From assembly GCF_051401765.1 (NCBI RefSeq), contig NC_135064.1, positions 27,750,001-27,814,000 on the forward strand: a stretch of 64,000 nucleotides of DNA, read 5' to 3'. The stretch is from Calliopsis andreniformis (lineage: Eukaryota > Arthropoda > Insecta > Hymenoptera > Andrenidae). Both the position numbers and the translations under genes were made by a program. The notes beneath the pieces are model-generated. The model was not told the DNA's origin. It did no database searches and saw nothing but the letters and a program-made list of their open reading frames with translations. Shown in pieces: positions 39,500 to 53,435 of the stretch (within the stretch, counting starts at the first letter, position 1; each line of letters starts with the position of its first letter).

Positions 39500-39558
39500 C
39501 ACGTGGGGCTTTTTCTCCATTGGCCATGGCCACGTGTGGTCATGCGAACCAGCACGTG
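39500..39558. promoter_or_regulatory. Cluster of three CACGTG E-boxes around a palindrome
   Basis: CACGTG occurs at 39500-39505, 39531-39536 and 39553-39558. The perfect 12-bp palindrome TGGCCATGGCCA (39521-39532) overlaps the middle site. CACGTG is the canonical site for bHLH dimers such as Myc/Max, Clock/Cycle and, in related forms, Hairy-type repressors. Three in 59 bp is far above chance for a 6-mer. Function is inferred from the motif only; no adjacent gene is visible. Confidence 0.5.
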
Positions 39559-39564
39559 TCCGAT

Positions 39565-42500
39565 CGTAATAGGGAATATACGAACGAAGTTACTTTTTAT
39601 TGAGATGACACTAAACGGTCCACCATGTGCTTCAGCTATAAAGTAAAACATGCTGTTTAATATAAAATGTGCAAACAGAGCCGTAAGCGCTTCGGGCTTT
39701 ACCTCATTCCATTTCCCTTTCTCCCTCGTGCAATCAAATTAATATTCGATGTAATTTCACCAAAGGCTGATTAATGCATGACTTTTTAAATAATTCATGA
39801 TCAGTAATCAGCATATACGAATAATTCTTGCCAGTGCCATTGATTGTTAATTACCAATTATTCCACAATTATTACGGTAGTTCCTAGGAGGTTTCAAGTG
39901 GTTAAATTGTAAATCAAGTGCTTGAAATTGTTGCTAAAGGTATATTATATTATTGGGAAATTTTGGATATGCCCTCAATTTTATTACAAATAAGTTATTA
40001 ATTTAATAATACTCGGTTATTATTAGTATTACTATAGTTATAAGTATTAGGTAGTTATTTATTTAGTTAAATAGACAACTCTAAAATAGACAACCGGCGA
40101 TTATTCTGTATTTTTGAATAGGAGTTATAATTATTTCACAGCGTTCATTTGAAATGCATTTCATCGCTACAGAATTTCTACTTTGATCTCAAACATGAAT
40201 AACATCAACGTGCAAAAAATACGAAGCGCAACAATTTTCAGGCAATAAGCGCCTCTCACTCCTCGTTCACTGATTCTGTATATTACAAAATCCCCGCTGT
40301 TCAAATTACGAGGGCTGCAGGGACCATATCAGAAATTTCAAAATTAAAAAAACACTAAAAGCAGTGGTAATAATTTTCGAACATTTACTTTTTCTACTAT
40401 CCAGCATGCTTCAAATAGTAGTATTCACGAGTATTCAAACTAAAAGGATTCAAAAAACCGTGGTAACAATTTTCAGGCAACATTCGCTTTGCATATACCG
40501 CCTGGTGCTTCAATAGGCGATCCAGTCGGAAAGTTCGCTTTTCGAAAATCTGTCACGACTGCGCCAAACGCAAAATATCTCGTCTGGTTCCAGATTAATG
40601 ATCGTGTGGCACGACCACGATATCGTCGATTTACCAAATTGTTGGCCACCTTTTGTTACTGGCAACCACCCTCTCTTTCCATAGTTCCGTTCGCCGCAAC
40701 AAGATTTAATCTGCTTAGTCGCATTTAGACTGCGTGGGAAACTGCACTCGTGTAACTAGATCGTGAAATCTAGTGTCCCTAAAATCGAGGCCTTGTTCCT
40801 GTCCCGGTGAGCTATGGCGCTCTATCCGCCCACCGCGTGTCTACAACCCCACGTTACAGATTTAAATAGTCGACCCGCGACGCGTACACGGCCTTTCTTT
40901 TTCCCCTTCTTTCAACCCTACGCCCCGCGTCGAAAGCTTTCGTAATTTCATGGTCCCGCGCGCACCGGAAGCTCCCGCCCCGATAAAGATTATAGGGGAA
41001 AGCATTAAACGTGAGATTCGACATTAATCGAACGTCGACTACCGCCCGAATCCAGTGACACGATTCGTTTTATCGTCCAATGAATTTCTCGCGAGAGTTG
41101 CGCTTCTATTTAACTTTGGGCTTTCATTTCATATTCGCTAATTTTTCACTTCGCTATAGAAGTTGCTCTGGTACATTAGTTCTTGGAGTATTCAAAAGTT
41201 ATAAATAAATGTGTAAAGGTGAGGTTTGGTTTTTTCTTTTGTTTACTGTGAATGATTTATCAAGAGTTATTTTAAAGAAAAAGAATGAATAGGTGAACAA
41301 TGGACATGTAGAAATAACCTCGGATGTCGCCAGGAGTGCGTTTGTTAGACGCCGCTACCCTAAATCTGCAGCTTCAGGTACACGCTGCATATTTTATTGA
41401 CAGAAGCAGGTCGTGTTGATACGGTACCAGATGTTCCAATAGATATTCCGATAAATGCTATTCGTTCTCCAGAAAATCTGTCAAGAAAACTCTTCCATTG
41501 AAGCACCGTAAGATGCAGTTTCCAGAATAACGTACCTTATGAATAAAAAAGTTGTCTCTGAGAGGCGAAACGCGAACGATAATAATTCAATAAATCATTT
41601 CACAATTTCCAAGTGCTCTTTTACGAAGAAAGAGAAAACTGTATACTGCACTAGTGTCTTAGAAACAGAAAACTACTTTTCCCTAATCAACCACCTTTTT
41701 ATAAACTTACAACCGAGCAAACGTGGCTTCCCAACGAACTTTGCTATACGAACGGAAAGCTGTAGTCAAGGAATTCGCAACAGCGTCAAAACTTGATTAC
41801 ATTCGCGGCTGGCTATAAGTTAGACAAATTCGTTCCCAAAGGGAATGCAAACTCCCTCGAACACACGCAAAATGCTCAACAGCGCCACTTAGTGCAGCGG
41901 CAAACGCGCGCAATTCCCAGATTCATATTTCCAAAACATTTCAGATACACTGGGAGCTCGTGACCTCGTTCGAGCGTGCAGGGCGAATTACGATTCCCAT
42001 TCAACAGGCTCGAAGTCAGCGCGTAGGAACGCGAAACTGTGGCAGAACGCGTCAGAAGACAGTTCGACGCTTGGCGCACGAGTTTCCGTCGCTATTTGAC
42101 AGGTAAATTCCCTAGGTCGAGCGGGTTACTCGGGCAAAGAAGTTTAAAATGCCACGGATCCCTCGACAAATCGCTGCTCGTTGATCGCCCGAGGCTGCAC
42201 AGCTGATACATTCTCAGCGACTAATTCAATATCAATCGTGTGTATCGGCTCGACGGTGGAAGTTTGTTAAAGTAACTCGATCGTCGAGGTAGATAGCTCG
42301 TGCACCGTGCAACACGTTGTGTCACCCCCTTTCCTTCGCCCGCCCACACCGCAACCCTTAACCCCCGTGGGCTCCTTCTCTCTCGCTCGATTGCAGTTTT
42401 TACCACGGCAAAACCACAATGTTAGCAACGTCGGAGGAACATAATACCGGATACAGCTTATCCGAATGCTGATAGAACCCAGGAGAATCCGCCGTAAGCG

Positions 42501-43150
42501 CGGCCCTAGTAGGCTTACCACGGCTTAAGGGCCACCCTTCCTCCCTTCCTCGGCTTCAGCCCTCCCTCTCCGCCCCTCTAGCCTAGTCCGCCTTTCTCGC
42601 TTTTTCTCCTCGCGCTATCGTCTGCGCGGCCTCGTCTCGTGAAATACGCGCCATTCAGAGAGGTTATCCGAAGGCAGAAAAATGTTTTGCCAGATTATAA
42701 AATAATACCCGTGCCTGTTCCAGCTCCTCTCGTTGGCCCGCCGTCCCTCTTTCGACGCGTCTTTCTCGGGCTTCCTATCTCTCCACTTTTGTTCAACCTC
42801 CTGCTCCACCACCCTTTCCCCTCGGCCTGCTTTCAGTTTTTCGTAAGGCCGACACTTATCTCCGGGAAGCTTAAACGAGTTTCAAACGGCCCCTCAATTT
42901 TTAACTCTTTCAGCATTACGTAATTGTTGGAACATTCGTTATCCTGTCAGCTAAGTTCTTAGTTTCTTTGCTCTCGTTTTCGTGTGTCGCTCAGGGCTTC
43001 CACTTTGTACGACAAATATCTCACACCGCTGTTTTCATTTCTATATGTTAACGGGGCAGTGTGCATCTGGGTTAACACGATAATGAAACTGCTACTGGTA
43101 TAGACGTTCATCTTCCACTCTCGATGCACAGGTGCATCCTTTTGATATGT
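39565..43150. other. Non-coding stretch
   Basis: 39600-40480 is very AT-rich. 40800-41100 and 41800-42900 are CpG-rich with pyrimidine tracts (42530-42610 is C/T-rich). Open frames here are short and without domains. Nothing further could be supported. Confidence 0.45.
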
Positions 43151-43155
43151 AGGAA

Positions 43156-43185
43156 ATCCCATTTTAATCTATTAATGGATGCATC
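43156..43185 (+). repeat. 30-bp block shared with 53436-53465
   Basis: Begins with ATCCCATTTTAAT and ends with ATGCATC; 25 of 30 positions match 53436-53465, which lies directly upstream of the 205-bp element copy B. The 13-bp and 7-bp ends are exact. It may be a fragment of the same family or a shared regulatory motif (TTTTAAT plus ATGCAT). Confidence 0.4.
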
Positions 43186-43189
43186 ACAT

Positions 43190-46100
43190 AAAGTAGGTTG
43201 AATCGAAAAGAAAACCGAACGCGGGGAAACCTTCGGTTTTCATTATGAGAAGTCGGAGAGTAAAGATATTAAGAATCTTCTAAGGTTGCTTTGATTTCTT
43301 TAATGGGACATTCTATTTTTTATTTCATAGTACAATGCTTCTAAAGCAAGTTAGCTTAGGGGTTACTTTAATCTATAATGACTTTGATAATCCACTCCAT
43401 CCAATTTCATCTCCAAGATTACCGCTTCAATATAACATATCCCTCTAAAAAAAAATTAACCTCGAAATTACCATTTTATATGCTGCTTCTAAACTTTAAA
43501 CACCCTTTGAAACGCTGTTGCAAACAATTTAAAAGCAATGAAACCAGTTCGCTCGCGGACGAATGTGTCAAGCCAATGGCGATAAGCTCAGTCCAAGGGG
43601 TTAAGCGCCCGCGTTAAAATCCAGTTTCCAACGAATCCTCTCGTGAAGTTAATCGTGTTTGCACGCTGGTCCCGCACGAGGGTCCCAACGACGATAAACG
43701 TCCGCGTCGATGTGAACACGAACGATGTACGTCGTTACGCGGGTCGTGTAAATTCGACGGTTCGTTTATGACCAAGTTACGATTCGCCTGGAAGGATGCG
43801 AGCGTAGAACGTGATTAAAAATCAATTATGCGAGAAGAGGTCTTTGATGGGACGCACGGTGCCATTTCTGTTAAAAGCTCGATACGCACAGTCGCACCTG
43901 ATTGCGTTATTTCAGCTCCAAGTGCAAACGCACCGCGGTTAATAGTTCCTTTGCACAGACAGCAAGCAATCTTCGCGGAAAGCATAAAAGACGGGAATCG
44001 TTCGCGGAAGGGATGCGCGCATGCATGGCGGGGGTTAGAGATGGGAGTTCCGCGAAAACCTTAAAATTATTCATAGACCTCGTTCACTGTAAATGTTCGC
44101 CATATTCGCGTCGCCTTTCAACCCTGCCTTCGTCTTATTGAGTAAACGCTGTCACGCTTTACTGCCGCACGAATAATACAAGCCGCCACGGTTTGGTAAA
44201 TCTGAACGGAGATGGAATCAGACAGAGATTGGTTGGTCAGGAAAAACGATCTGAAATATATTAATTTGAGATACAGGAGTTGTGATCAACTTCGTGGCAC
44301 TCACAGACGTCCCCCTACAATTTTCTCCTATTTTTTTTACGAAATCCACTAGGTATTCGTAAATCATGACAAACTGAATGGAGAAAATTTGAGATTCTTT
44401 TCTACTTTCGTAGGAATCAGAGTCTCTAGAGTGACTCTTTCAAACACCTCGAAATGATACTTCCATAGCCCAAGTTTTACGTCTCCACTTTCGAGAAAGA
44501 AGGTACTTGCAACCTGTACTAGTCAAAGTCATCTCACTAAATCATGCAAATTTAGCACAAAATGGAATCTCTTTTTCCACGGAGCTCCTTTGTGCGAAGA
44601 AGAAGCGTTATGGTCACCAGGGACGAGACTCAAGAAGCTCAGCAAAGGATAGAAACCCTCGAAACAATGTCTGTGATAACCGACATGCCCAACCAAAAAA
44701 CAGATCACAGAACGGTGCTCCTCCTTCGTGTATTGTTGCGAATGTAGGTCAGCAACTTGGAAATCTGTTTTTCGTCAGAGAGGAGCATCAAGGGCTCCAG
44801 CCAAGACCGCAATTTATTGCGCTTCGAGGCGCCGGGTCCCAGGAGTGCGTTCCATGTAATGCAGGACTGTCTTTAGGTTATGAGGATCTACTAGATCTTC
44901 AGGACCGCATAGATTTAAGCTCCTCTTCATAAGAACATAGTCACAGTAGCTTTAGTATCCATGAAGCATATATAAATGATTTTCCTAGACCCTAGACTTC
45001 TTGCTCCCTATTCAACTATTTTGGATAGTAAACCGTAAAAGTTGAATAATATCCAAGAAAACGAAAGGCCTATTGAATTTAACTAGATTTTCTCAAGAGT
45101 CTAACTCGAGTCTCATATCTTTCATACTTATTCAACGAAGCACCAGAATCTTCATACTGCAAAAAGAACACCTAGAGCTCTAAGGACAGGTAAAAAAGTG
45201 ACACTTATTGGTTGACATTCGACGGCGATACTCTTTCAAGATCGGCGGTGAAAAAGAAACGGAAGCAGAGACGAACGAGCGTAAAACTGGCACACGTCCG
45301 CCCCCGAATTCATCGTAGACCACCGAGCAAGATTAATGACCGGAAGGAATACGCCGACTGCGAGTTCACACTCGATAAAATTTGCAACGCCCCGTCGACC
45401 CAATCGTACGTGGTCCCCTGAAAATATAACGCGACTGGCTCCCGTAAATATGTGTATTGGAACCGTTCTCTTCCTCCTGTCCGCACCTTTTTCAATTTCA
45501 GTCGAAGAATCGGCGATGAGTGCGACCCGGGAACGTCCTTCCGCGGAGATCGCGAATTCGAAAGCACTTTTCCACTAGCACCACCACCACCGCCACCTAT
45601 TTCTCGCCTGTGTATCCCTCTGGCCTGCATTTGCACGCAACCGTGCGCCGGCCCGTTTCTCGAGATTTGCGAGAAACGACTCCGAAAGCAGATGAAGCTC
45701 GGCCTTATCCCGTCCTATCGATGAGCTCTGCTGCTGAACCGTCGAGCTCGATTGAAATTTCCACTCGGCGCTCCGCCACCTAATTCAATATTCAGAAAGT
45801 GAGGTAGTTTTTGTGCATGCAGCGAGTCGCACTCGGTCACAGATTTATATACACCGTACGTAACACCCTAGATAAACTTCGTCCTATCAATGCCGAGGCG
45901 GCTACAAGCGAGAGGCTAATGAAATATTAATATAGGACGGCATGGAAATAAGTGGCCAAACTTCGGGGAGCTTAGTGCGTTCGCCTCGAGGATTAAACAG
46001 GACTATATTGTCCTGTGTATAGAAAGAAATTCTTACCGTATCTTGGATGTTGCTTCTTAGACAACTTACAAGCTTCGAATTTATGGAAGAAAATATGCAG

Positions 46101-47420
46101 GTTTTTGTGACTGACTGCGTGTAGCCGACCGTAAATTCTAAGGTGATCTATCGATCGTGAATCCCCTTTCAAACGCCTTGGAATTCCGAGAATATTCGAT
46201 CAGATTCCGCTGCCATCGCAGCATCGTTTTTCATACAGATTCTATAAAAATGCCTTCGATACTCGCCCTTGTAAACGTCAAGGCGAAGCTTCCTATCGGA
46301 TCGCAGGGATCTGCAAGGTTCCGATGTTAGAATGCGAGCTCCGCCACGCAACAGTAAATTCGGAAAGCCGAGAGATGAGCTCTTTTCTCTATAAAAGTTC
46401 AAATATTCGATTTTAATGTATGGCAACTATCAACCTTGCCCATTTAAATTTGCGTTGACTTTATGGTTCCGCTATCGAGCACCATCGAGAGCTATCAAAC
46501 ATCTCCTATCTCGAAACGACCTTACAATATTAATTTATCATAAGGCAACACGACGTGCAGGGATCAGTCTAGGACATTCAGACGCCACTGTGGGTTGTGA
46601 CAGTGGGAGGGCGTGCAGATAAGTATGAAGAATGAGAGAAAGTTTAAGCCCAGAGCCTGGTGAACGATCGCTGGAGGAAGAGCTCTGGTTCCCTTTAAAA
46701 TCTGCGTCACGTAGACCGTAACACGAGAACGACGGGTCTTCCTTCGACGCGAGCTCGGCTAATGGCCGGATTATTAGTGACAATCGTGTTAAGGATAATT
46801 GCGAGCGTCACCGTGCGCATAGAAATCTATACGCGATCCCGTGGAACAGGGCACCGGTTGCTTCCTAAAGTACACGAAACACGTTTAGTATGCCGCGCTA
46901 AGTCTGGAACTTATGGCAGTTTGGCAGGGCGAAGCAACCTCCTCCTGAGCGAATACCATCGTTCGAGGATTTAACCTCGTGCCCTTAGTTAGACACCGAC
47001 ATCGCCCGGTTAAATGGCACCGCCAGTAAAATAGTTTGCAGCTCATTCGTGGATGAGGAACGGCTCTACAGATTCACAGGAGCACCCAGCGTAAGTTTTT
47101 ACTCGTCCGTATCGTTGGACCAACTTCCTAACGGCTGCTGAAAATCCTGCTGAAAGCTCCTGCGCGCATTTAAAGGTGACGTGCCTCCTCTCTCCCGTAA
47201 ATTTCAGGGGTGGAGCTCGTCTGGACGATATACGCGAAAACGGATGCTTTTGACTTTGCGTTAGCTTAGGTAAATCCGAGGCTGTTGAAGACGTAGCTGT
47301 CTTTAAAATAAAATTCGAGAAGACTTATTTGCGAGAAGAATATAACTATCAGTTTGTAATACACATTACGATCAATTATATTTTAACAATTCTCTTCGGA
47401 AATAAATTTCGAAGTTCGAA
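43190..47420. other. Non-coding stretch with one gene-like patch
   Basis: CpG-rich at about 43600-44100, 45200-45900 and 46100-47250. At 44562-44932 a GC-balanced patch in AT-rich surroundings holds an ATG frame (44562-44744, good start context ACAAAATGG) overlapped by a second frame open to 44932. Neither resembles a known family. A CAC run lies at 45579-45596. Nothing else is recognised. Confidence 0.4.
45579..45596 (+). repeat. CAC/CCA trinucleotide run
   Basis: About six CAC units with one CGC interruption, in a CpG-rich block. Short simple repeat. Confidence 0.8.
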
Positions 47421-47423
47421 GTG

Positions 47424-47458
47424 TATAATTAGTTGAATAAATTTATATAATTAGTTGA
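47424..47458 (+). repeat. 13-bp direct repeat, 22-bp period
   Basis: TATAATTAGTTGA occurs at 47424-47436 and 47446-47458. Each copy holds TAATTAG, a homeodomain-type core. It lies in AT-rich sequence, so chance cannot be excluded. Confidence 0.5.
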
Positions 47459-47464
47459 TTATTC

Positions 47465-50400
47465 CGATGAATGGACGAACCTTATTACTACTCCACACTA
47501 TCGCTTTGTTTCTCTGTGTTAATCGAGGCTCTTTTGTGTACCTTTATGCTGATTCAATGGCGATAATCGAATCATCCCTATCTCTATCGTGTAACAATCG
47601 AATCACTCAATTAGAGAATAACAATACGTGCGTATATTGTCGTAGAGGAGGCGACAGTTTTCTGACGCTTCGTTCATGAAAGCTGTGAGTATCGAACAAA
47701 GGACACCGCTTTGCGAGTGCACCCGATAATGGACAAAGGACTCTACGAATAGGATACAGATGACGAGGATTGAATGCCCTGCAACTGACCGTTTGCCCTA
47801 CACGACGATTCGAGTGTAATTATACATGAAGGAAGGTAATCGCTAGAAACTGGCAGTCTCATTTTAATGATCATTACGCAACAATCTTCTGTGAAATGTA
47901 CCTAAATATAACTTTCCCCATATGAACCTTTGCTCTGTTTTCCCGAAACGATATTTTAATATCCATTAGCAATCCTTTTGGCAGTTCATGAGAAATTTAG
48001 GATGGACTTGTACATTCATTCTTAAAATAACTATACTAAGAAAATTATTCTGAGTGCAAGAAGACTATTTAAAAAGCAGGTACGAACTATTCGAATAGTA
48101 CAGTAATACAATAAATCCTTGTTGAATTTTAAATTATTTTACATATAAACCTCATCCCCAAAATTCTTCCACTTCCCTATACATTGCTACATGAAACCTT
48201 CGCGAGGTAAATTTATTCTGTGTAACGTGATTTCACCCTCGCGACAAAGATCGAACATGTTATTAGATTCAAAATTACCACAAGAGCCGTGCCGCAACCT
48301 AAGACGTCTCGAAGCGTCTTATTTCACCGTACCCTCTGTTTTCGCAAGCTCCTCTTCTCGCCTAGCAAACGACGTCCCGAGATTACATGTAAAACGGGGT
48401 GTCACTGTCGACAATTTTTTTGCCGCGAACCAGCAGCCAACAGGGATTGCAGAAAGAGCTTCGCGTGATCGAATGGGATATTTGTGACGCGGCTCGACAG
48501 GATATTCGCTTTGATTTCCCGTTATCAGGGCGGGCTCATCGATCCGTGAACTCATTTACTCGCGAAGACCACGCCGTCCTTCTCGGCCGGAAAGCAACAG
48601 GAATAATTTCCCCAGCGGAATTCAATATTTAGCAGATAAATTCATAACCAAGGAAATCAAATGAAAGTCTCGACTTGGTCCAGACTCTAGTTTATTTATA
48701 TTATTTTCCATCCTCAAATTCGATATTCTGGCAACATCCATTTTCTCCTGCCAAGTTTCGTATAAATAAACATGCGTCTGTGTTCAAGCAAGTTCAACGT
48801 CTATAATTATTGCAACACTCAGCTATTTTTCCTTGAGTACCGTTTCTCCGCGATGGAAAGTTTAGATGAAGCTAGATGAGCATAATTTATTAAAATACGC
48901 TTACGGTCAGGTGAATGTTGATGAAAACTGAAAGATTTGCATTGATTATCGCGTGCCGCTAATTAAAAGGAACTTAACCGCGCGATGCATTAAAATGTAA
49001 ATCAGATCTCTAGGATTTGCCCACGGCTCTGTGCTCGCTAGTGACCAATTTGGATGCCCGGACCCAGAATTAGTAATTCAAAATATATCGAATTAGAACA
49101 CGAACTCTGCTCATTGGTGGATACAATGTAAGGATTTCCTAGTTTTGAATTTCTCCTAGCGCTGTTTAGTCCCACATCTCCAGTCATTGATACAGAACTC
49201 TCCAATACTACCGAAAACTTCTCACCAGTCCAAGCAATTTTCGTATACTAAACTCAGTGGCAGATACATAAGAATTAAAACTTAGCAGAGAATATATACG
49301 CAAACACAGGAATCGCAAGATTTTCTTTTGATCATGACAGTAAATATTTCGGTAAACATTTCCTAGCTTTTAGGGTCGCTTTGCGTTGACTCGGGGCTTT
49401 GTGCGAAAGCCACGAGTTCCGCATTCAGCTACGGTTAACCTGTTCCACTTTGCCCGCGCTGCACAGCATTATCATTATCGTGCGCCTCGTGCCTCGTGTA
49501 ATGCGCGTACACACGCGGATCCAGCAATGGAAAAACGCCGCTAGTATTGCGTGAACTCATTCTGTCGCGAACTTGTTTTGAATAACATACAGAGGATGAA
49601 AAATACGTCCCAGTGTTATTCCTTCCACAGACGTATGCCACTGCAGCGAGGATTCAAGGGGAATGGTATTCCGCGAGTCCTTAACCCGTTCCCTACGCGT
49701 TACTCGCGCCGCTGCTCTTCGTAATATACTTCGGTTATCTTTTGCATTTAATTTCCACGGGGCGAGCTTAATTCCGTTTCGTCCAGAACGGGCAGCGGGA
49801 GGGAATCGCGATGCTCGACCGACGACAAGAAGGAAAAGTTTCTAAACGAATCCGCGAGTCAGAAATCGGAGGGTGAATCAGATAGAGGTGGATGTTATCC
49901 ACGACGGCCCAAAAATACGAATACAGGTATTAATAACGTAAATGGACATAGTATTAATTGGTTTGAGAGCAACGACAAATTATCGGATTAATTCCATCCG
50001 AAATATTAATCGCGATGCGAATATCATGAAATCGAATATTTAAAATATTTGCATGCGCAGCGTTTGTATATTCGGTCGAGGCGGTCGGTTTGATCAGCAG
50101 ATAAAATTAAATATTTTTGTAACATGCTGAAAGTACATTAATTCGCTTCGTGAAATTAATTAAAACGGGAATAAATTGAGAGGCCCGAGAGGGGGACCGT
50201 GGACACACTGATATTTATTTATCGCATGCAAAATTTATGAAAATTTATTCCGATACTTAATGAACGGAAATTTCTTCGCAATTTGGCGTCGCTAATATTT
50301 ATCAACCGTTATTTCGATCGCGCACTTTTATCGTTCAACGAGAGTAAATGTCGAATCAATATCGCTCACTTATCAATCGAGTTTTATTGATTCTTCATTT

Positions 50401-53400
50401 TCAATAAACAGCAGCTTCAATTTTTATCATCAAACAAATTTTCCCGGTTTTTAGAATTGAAGTACAAATTTAAAACAATTATAACATCATAAACATATTT
50501 TTAATAGACAATTTTATCTTGCTCTTCTAACATACAAAGCATTTTACAATTCACTAATCATCGCGGTAATTAGAGAGAAAAAGGAAAGTAAAAATCCTAG
50601 CAAAAATAAATAAAGGAAGCCCATGTATTTATGCAACAATTTTTGATTCCACAGTAAAGTGAACAATCTTGTTACCCTCCTTTAAATTTTTGTTTTTCTA
50701 ATTGCACTCTAGACTTCGACAAAGAATATTTTACCCTCCCAGTCCCCTGATAGTAGTACTTTCCTTACATAGCGAGACCATTGTCAAAGTTCCAACGATG
50801 GTGGCCATAGTGGCCTCCAGTCTAAGAAGCATAACTGGCGCACGCATACGTCCCTTCGGACTTAAGCTCTTTCGCGTGTAAAGCCCGTGAGAAAGCGAGC
50901 ATCCCCGTTCAGCGAGCATCGGAGCATCTTGGTTCCTTGGTTCAAGCGTCACAGTAACTCAAGCAACCAAGCTGCGCGTGGAGCTCCTCCTTCAGGGTCA
51001 GGTAGGCGCTTCATTTAGACGCTGGATTTGACTTGATCTGTCTCGAGTTAACTTTCCGCGAGAGAGAAGGCTTATATACCTTGCCGAGCGACTGTTCGGC
51101 CTCGGCAGCCGAGCAGCTTGCTGCTCATCCAAGCGAGATAGAACTTTCGGTGTAAGGTTTACTCTCGGATATCTAAGAAAGTTGATTTCACCGGAGTTAA
51201 TGGAGAGAGAGTTCGCGACTTGTCTGCGAGGTTTTTCACCCCCTACCCCATAGCCGAAACGCCTACGAGCACCGCTCCAATCCTTTCTTCCCCACAGTAC
51301 GTCCAACCAGCCAGCTTTAGCCTTAAGTCCCAGGCTGCTTCATAAGGATCGCAGCACAATAAGGGTTTGATCAGTCAGGGATGATCAGGGGTGATGCCAG
51401 TCGAAATCGACTGGCACGTATCGCACGAATTCTATCGTTCTGAGGAACTGTTCAGACATCCAAATGTTGGAATTAATCGGAAATTGAGTAATCGAATTCC
51501 GATTAAGCCAACTGGTTTTTCTGTGGCTTGCTCTAAGACATATATCGTCGTGGTCAATAATAGCGTGAGAAAGAAAGTCTTCATGAATATTCTCAGCAAT
51601 GGTATCAAGTAACTGAAAGCGAGGAAGAAATAAATATAGAAAGTATTGAAACAAGGAAGGATAGCAGAAAGTATCGAAGAGGAGTCTGTATATGTGTCTA
51701 ATTAAAAACCATTTTCTTCATTTCCTAAAAATCTGCGCTTCTACTCGTCTTTTTATAACCACAACGATGACGATACAATTTATAAATAATGAATGAAATT
51801 AATACCCTAATCGATAGTTTGAGATACCTACCACATCGCGAATATCTAGATAACGACTCACAGATACCTATAGAGATAGGTAGCATTAATTCCCACGATT
51901 ATAATTTGAGCAAATATAAATCTCTAATAAATCTAATTAAGAGGAGGCTACGAAATGAATGAAATAATCAACTGAAGATAGTTGCAGTTGAAATTGAGTT
52001 CTAAATACGTATATACTTGACCAGAAATTTTGATGCCGATAGAAAACAGTCAACCTGTTTATTTTGAGTGGAGGACACGCGAAAAGTTTCACGCTTTTGT
52101 TCCTGTCCCGCGAGGTGCCACGCAATAGAATCGTGCCCCGTTCGCATGTAATTGATATTAAAAGTTCCAACTATTCAGCCCTGAAATAGCAAGGAGAACA
52201 ACCTGCCAGCAAGCCTGTGGGGGAGTGGGTGAGAAAGTTTTTAGGAAGCTTTTCGCAACTTTATATGGCGCTGCGGTTTATTCTGCGGCCGATGGGGACT
52301 CAGATAAAGCGAGACGCGAGTACAAGTGCTCATTGGTCGGTGCTGAAATTTCCGGAACAAAAAGGGGCGAGTTGTTCGTGGTCGCGTGTAAACCCCGATA
52401 AATCTTACGCTCTCTGATATACTCCGTTTTTTCTTTCGCCAAACTCGTTGCAACATTAACTTTACCGCCACTTATTACGACTGCGTACATTTTTATTAGA
52501 TTTGGTTCACTTAAAACGGCAGCGAGAACACGATCCTTCTACACACGATGAAAATTTATTAAAATTTTCATTTCGAGAATTTATAACGAACTAACCCTTT
52601 TGTAAAGAACGCCCAGCAGAAGTGGAGCACGCGCAATAATAAACTTTTTCTTTCTTTTAGTAACAAGCCATTTCAAAAGTCTTTGCATGTGATTTTGTAT
52701 TGTTGCGAAAATCAGCACACAGAAGACTTGATTTACTTAGCAATGTGAGACCAAAGTGCCTCGCCAATTTATTTTTACTATAAGCAAGATTTAGTCATAA
52801 ACGTATGAAATACTTGAGCGATGAAAGACGTGCACTATAATTCAGGAATTGTACCTCGTTTGGTGAACAATAGCAAATAACGCTATTCAATTTTGTGTTT
52901 TTATATTTCTCTAAAAGTAGAATTTTGTATAATTATAATTAAAAATAAAAGTAGGACAAGTACAAGGAGCGCAAAGATTTTTTAAATAATCCATGCAACT
53001 CTCAATCTGCGATATCTTTTCAAAATCACTCGATACGAAGAACAGAAAAGAACGTAGTCAAAAGTATACGTATATAGGTCAGAAAACTGTGGACACATTA
53101 ATTCCACGGAAAAGTAAAAAAGAAGAAAATTGATCGCATTCCAGGGCGCAAACTCTATTCTGGCTCTTGTCACCCGTCCATCCGTGAAAAATAGTGACGG
53201 TGATTGATCCACCGTCGTTTCGTAATTATGCAAATCTGTTTTCCCGTTGCCACAGCGCGCGCATTTTTCTTCGTCGACCGAGTATACGCTTCTCGACGAA
53301 ACGAATTCGAACGAATCGAACTTCTCTGGTCGATTGAAAAAAATGTTACGATCGCAGCAGTATGCAATGAATTAACAGATTGACCATCAACGCCCCGTTT

Positions 53401-53430
53401 CGAACGGAGAAATAACGCGGTTCCATCTAT
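47465..53430. other. Long non-coding stretch
   Basis: AT-rich for most of its length (47850-48170, 48640-49370, 49900-50700, 51650-52060, 52500-53150), with CpG-rich blocks at about 48190-48620, 49400-49900 and 50750-51340. The last block holds a TATA-like site and abutting GC hairpins. No open frame shows a domain. Confidence 0.45.
51071..51078 (-). promoter_or_regulatory. Weak TATA-like site
   Basis: Read on the minus strand this is TATATAAG in a GC-rich block (about 50750-51340). On the plus side, two abutting palindromes follow: CTCGGCAGCCGAG (51101-51113) and GAGCAGCTTGCTGCTC (51111-51126). No initiator, downstream element, or coding frame with a splice donor supports a start in either direction, so this remains a weak call. 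Confidence 0.15.
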
Positions 53431-53435
53431 GGGGC

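Noticed and set aside
39823..39841. Minus-strand resemblance to miR-263 (AATGGCACTGG then AAGAATT)
   Set aside because: One base is inserted inside the mature-like sequence and neither flank contains a complementary arm, so no precursor hairpin can form.
45997..46016. ATATTGTCCTGT inside a small palindrome, resembling the start of miR-1000
   Set aside because: Similarity stops after about 12 bases, and the 7-bp stem is of a size expected by chance.
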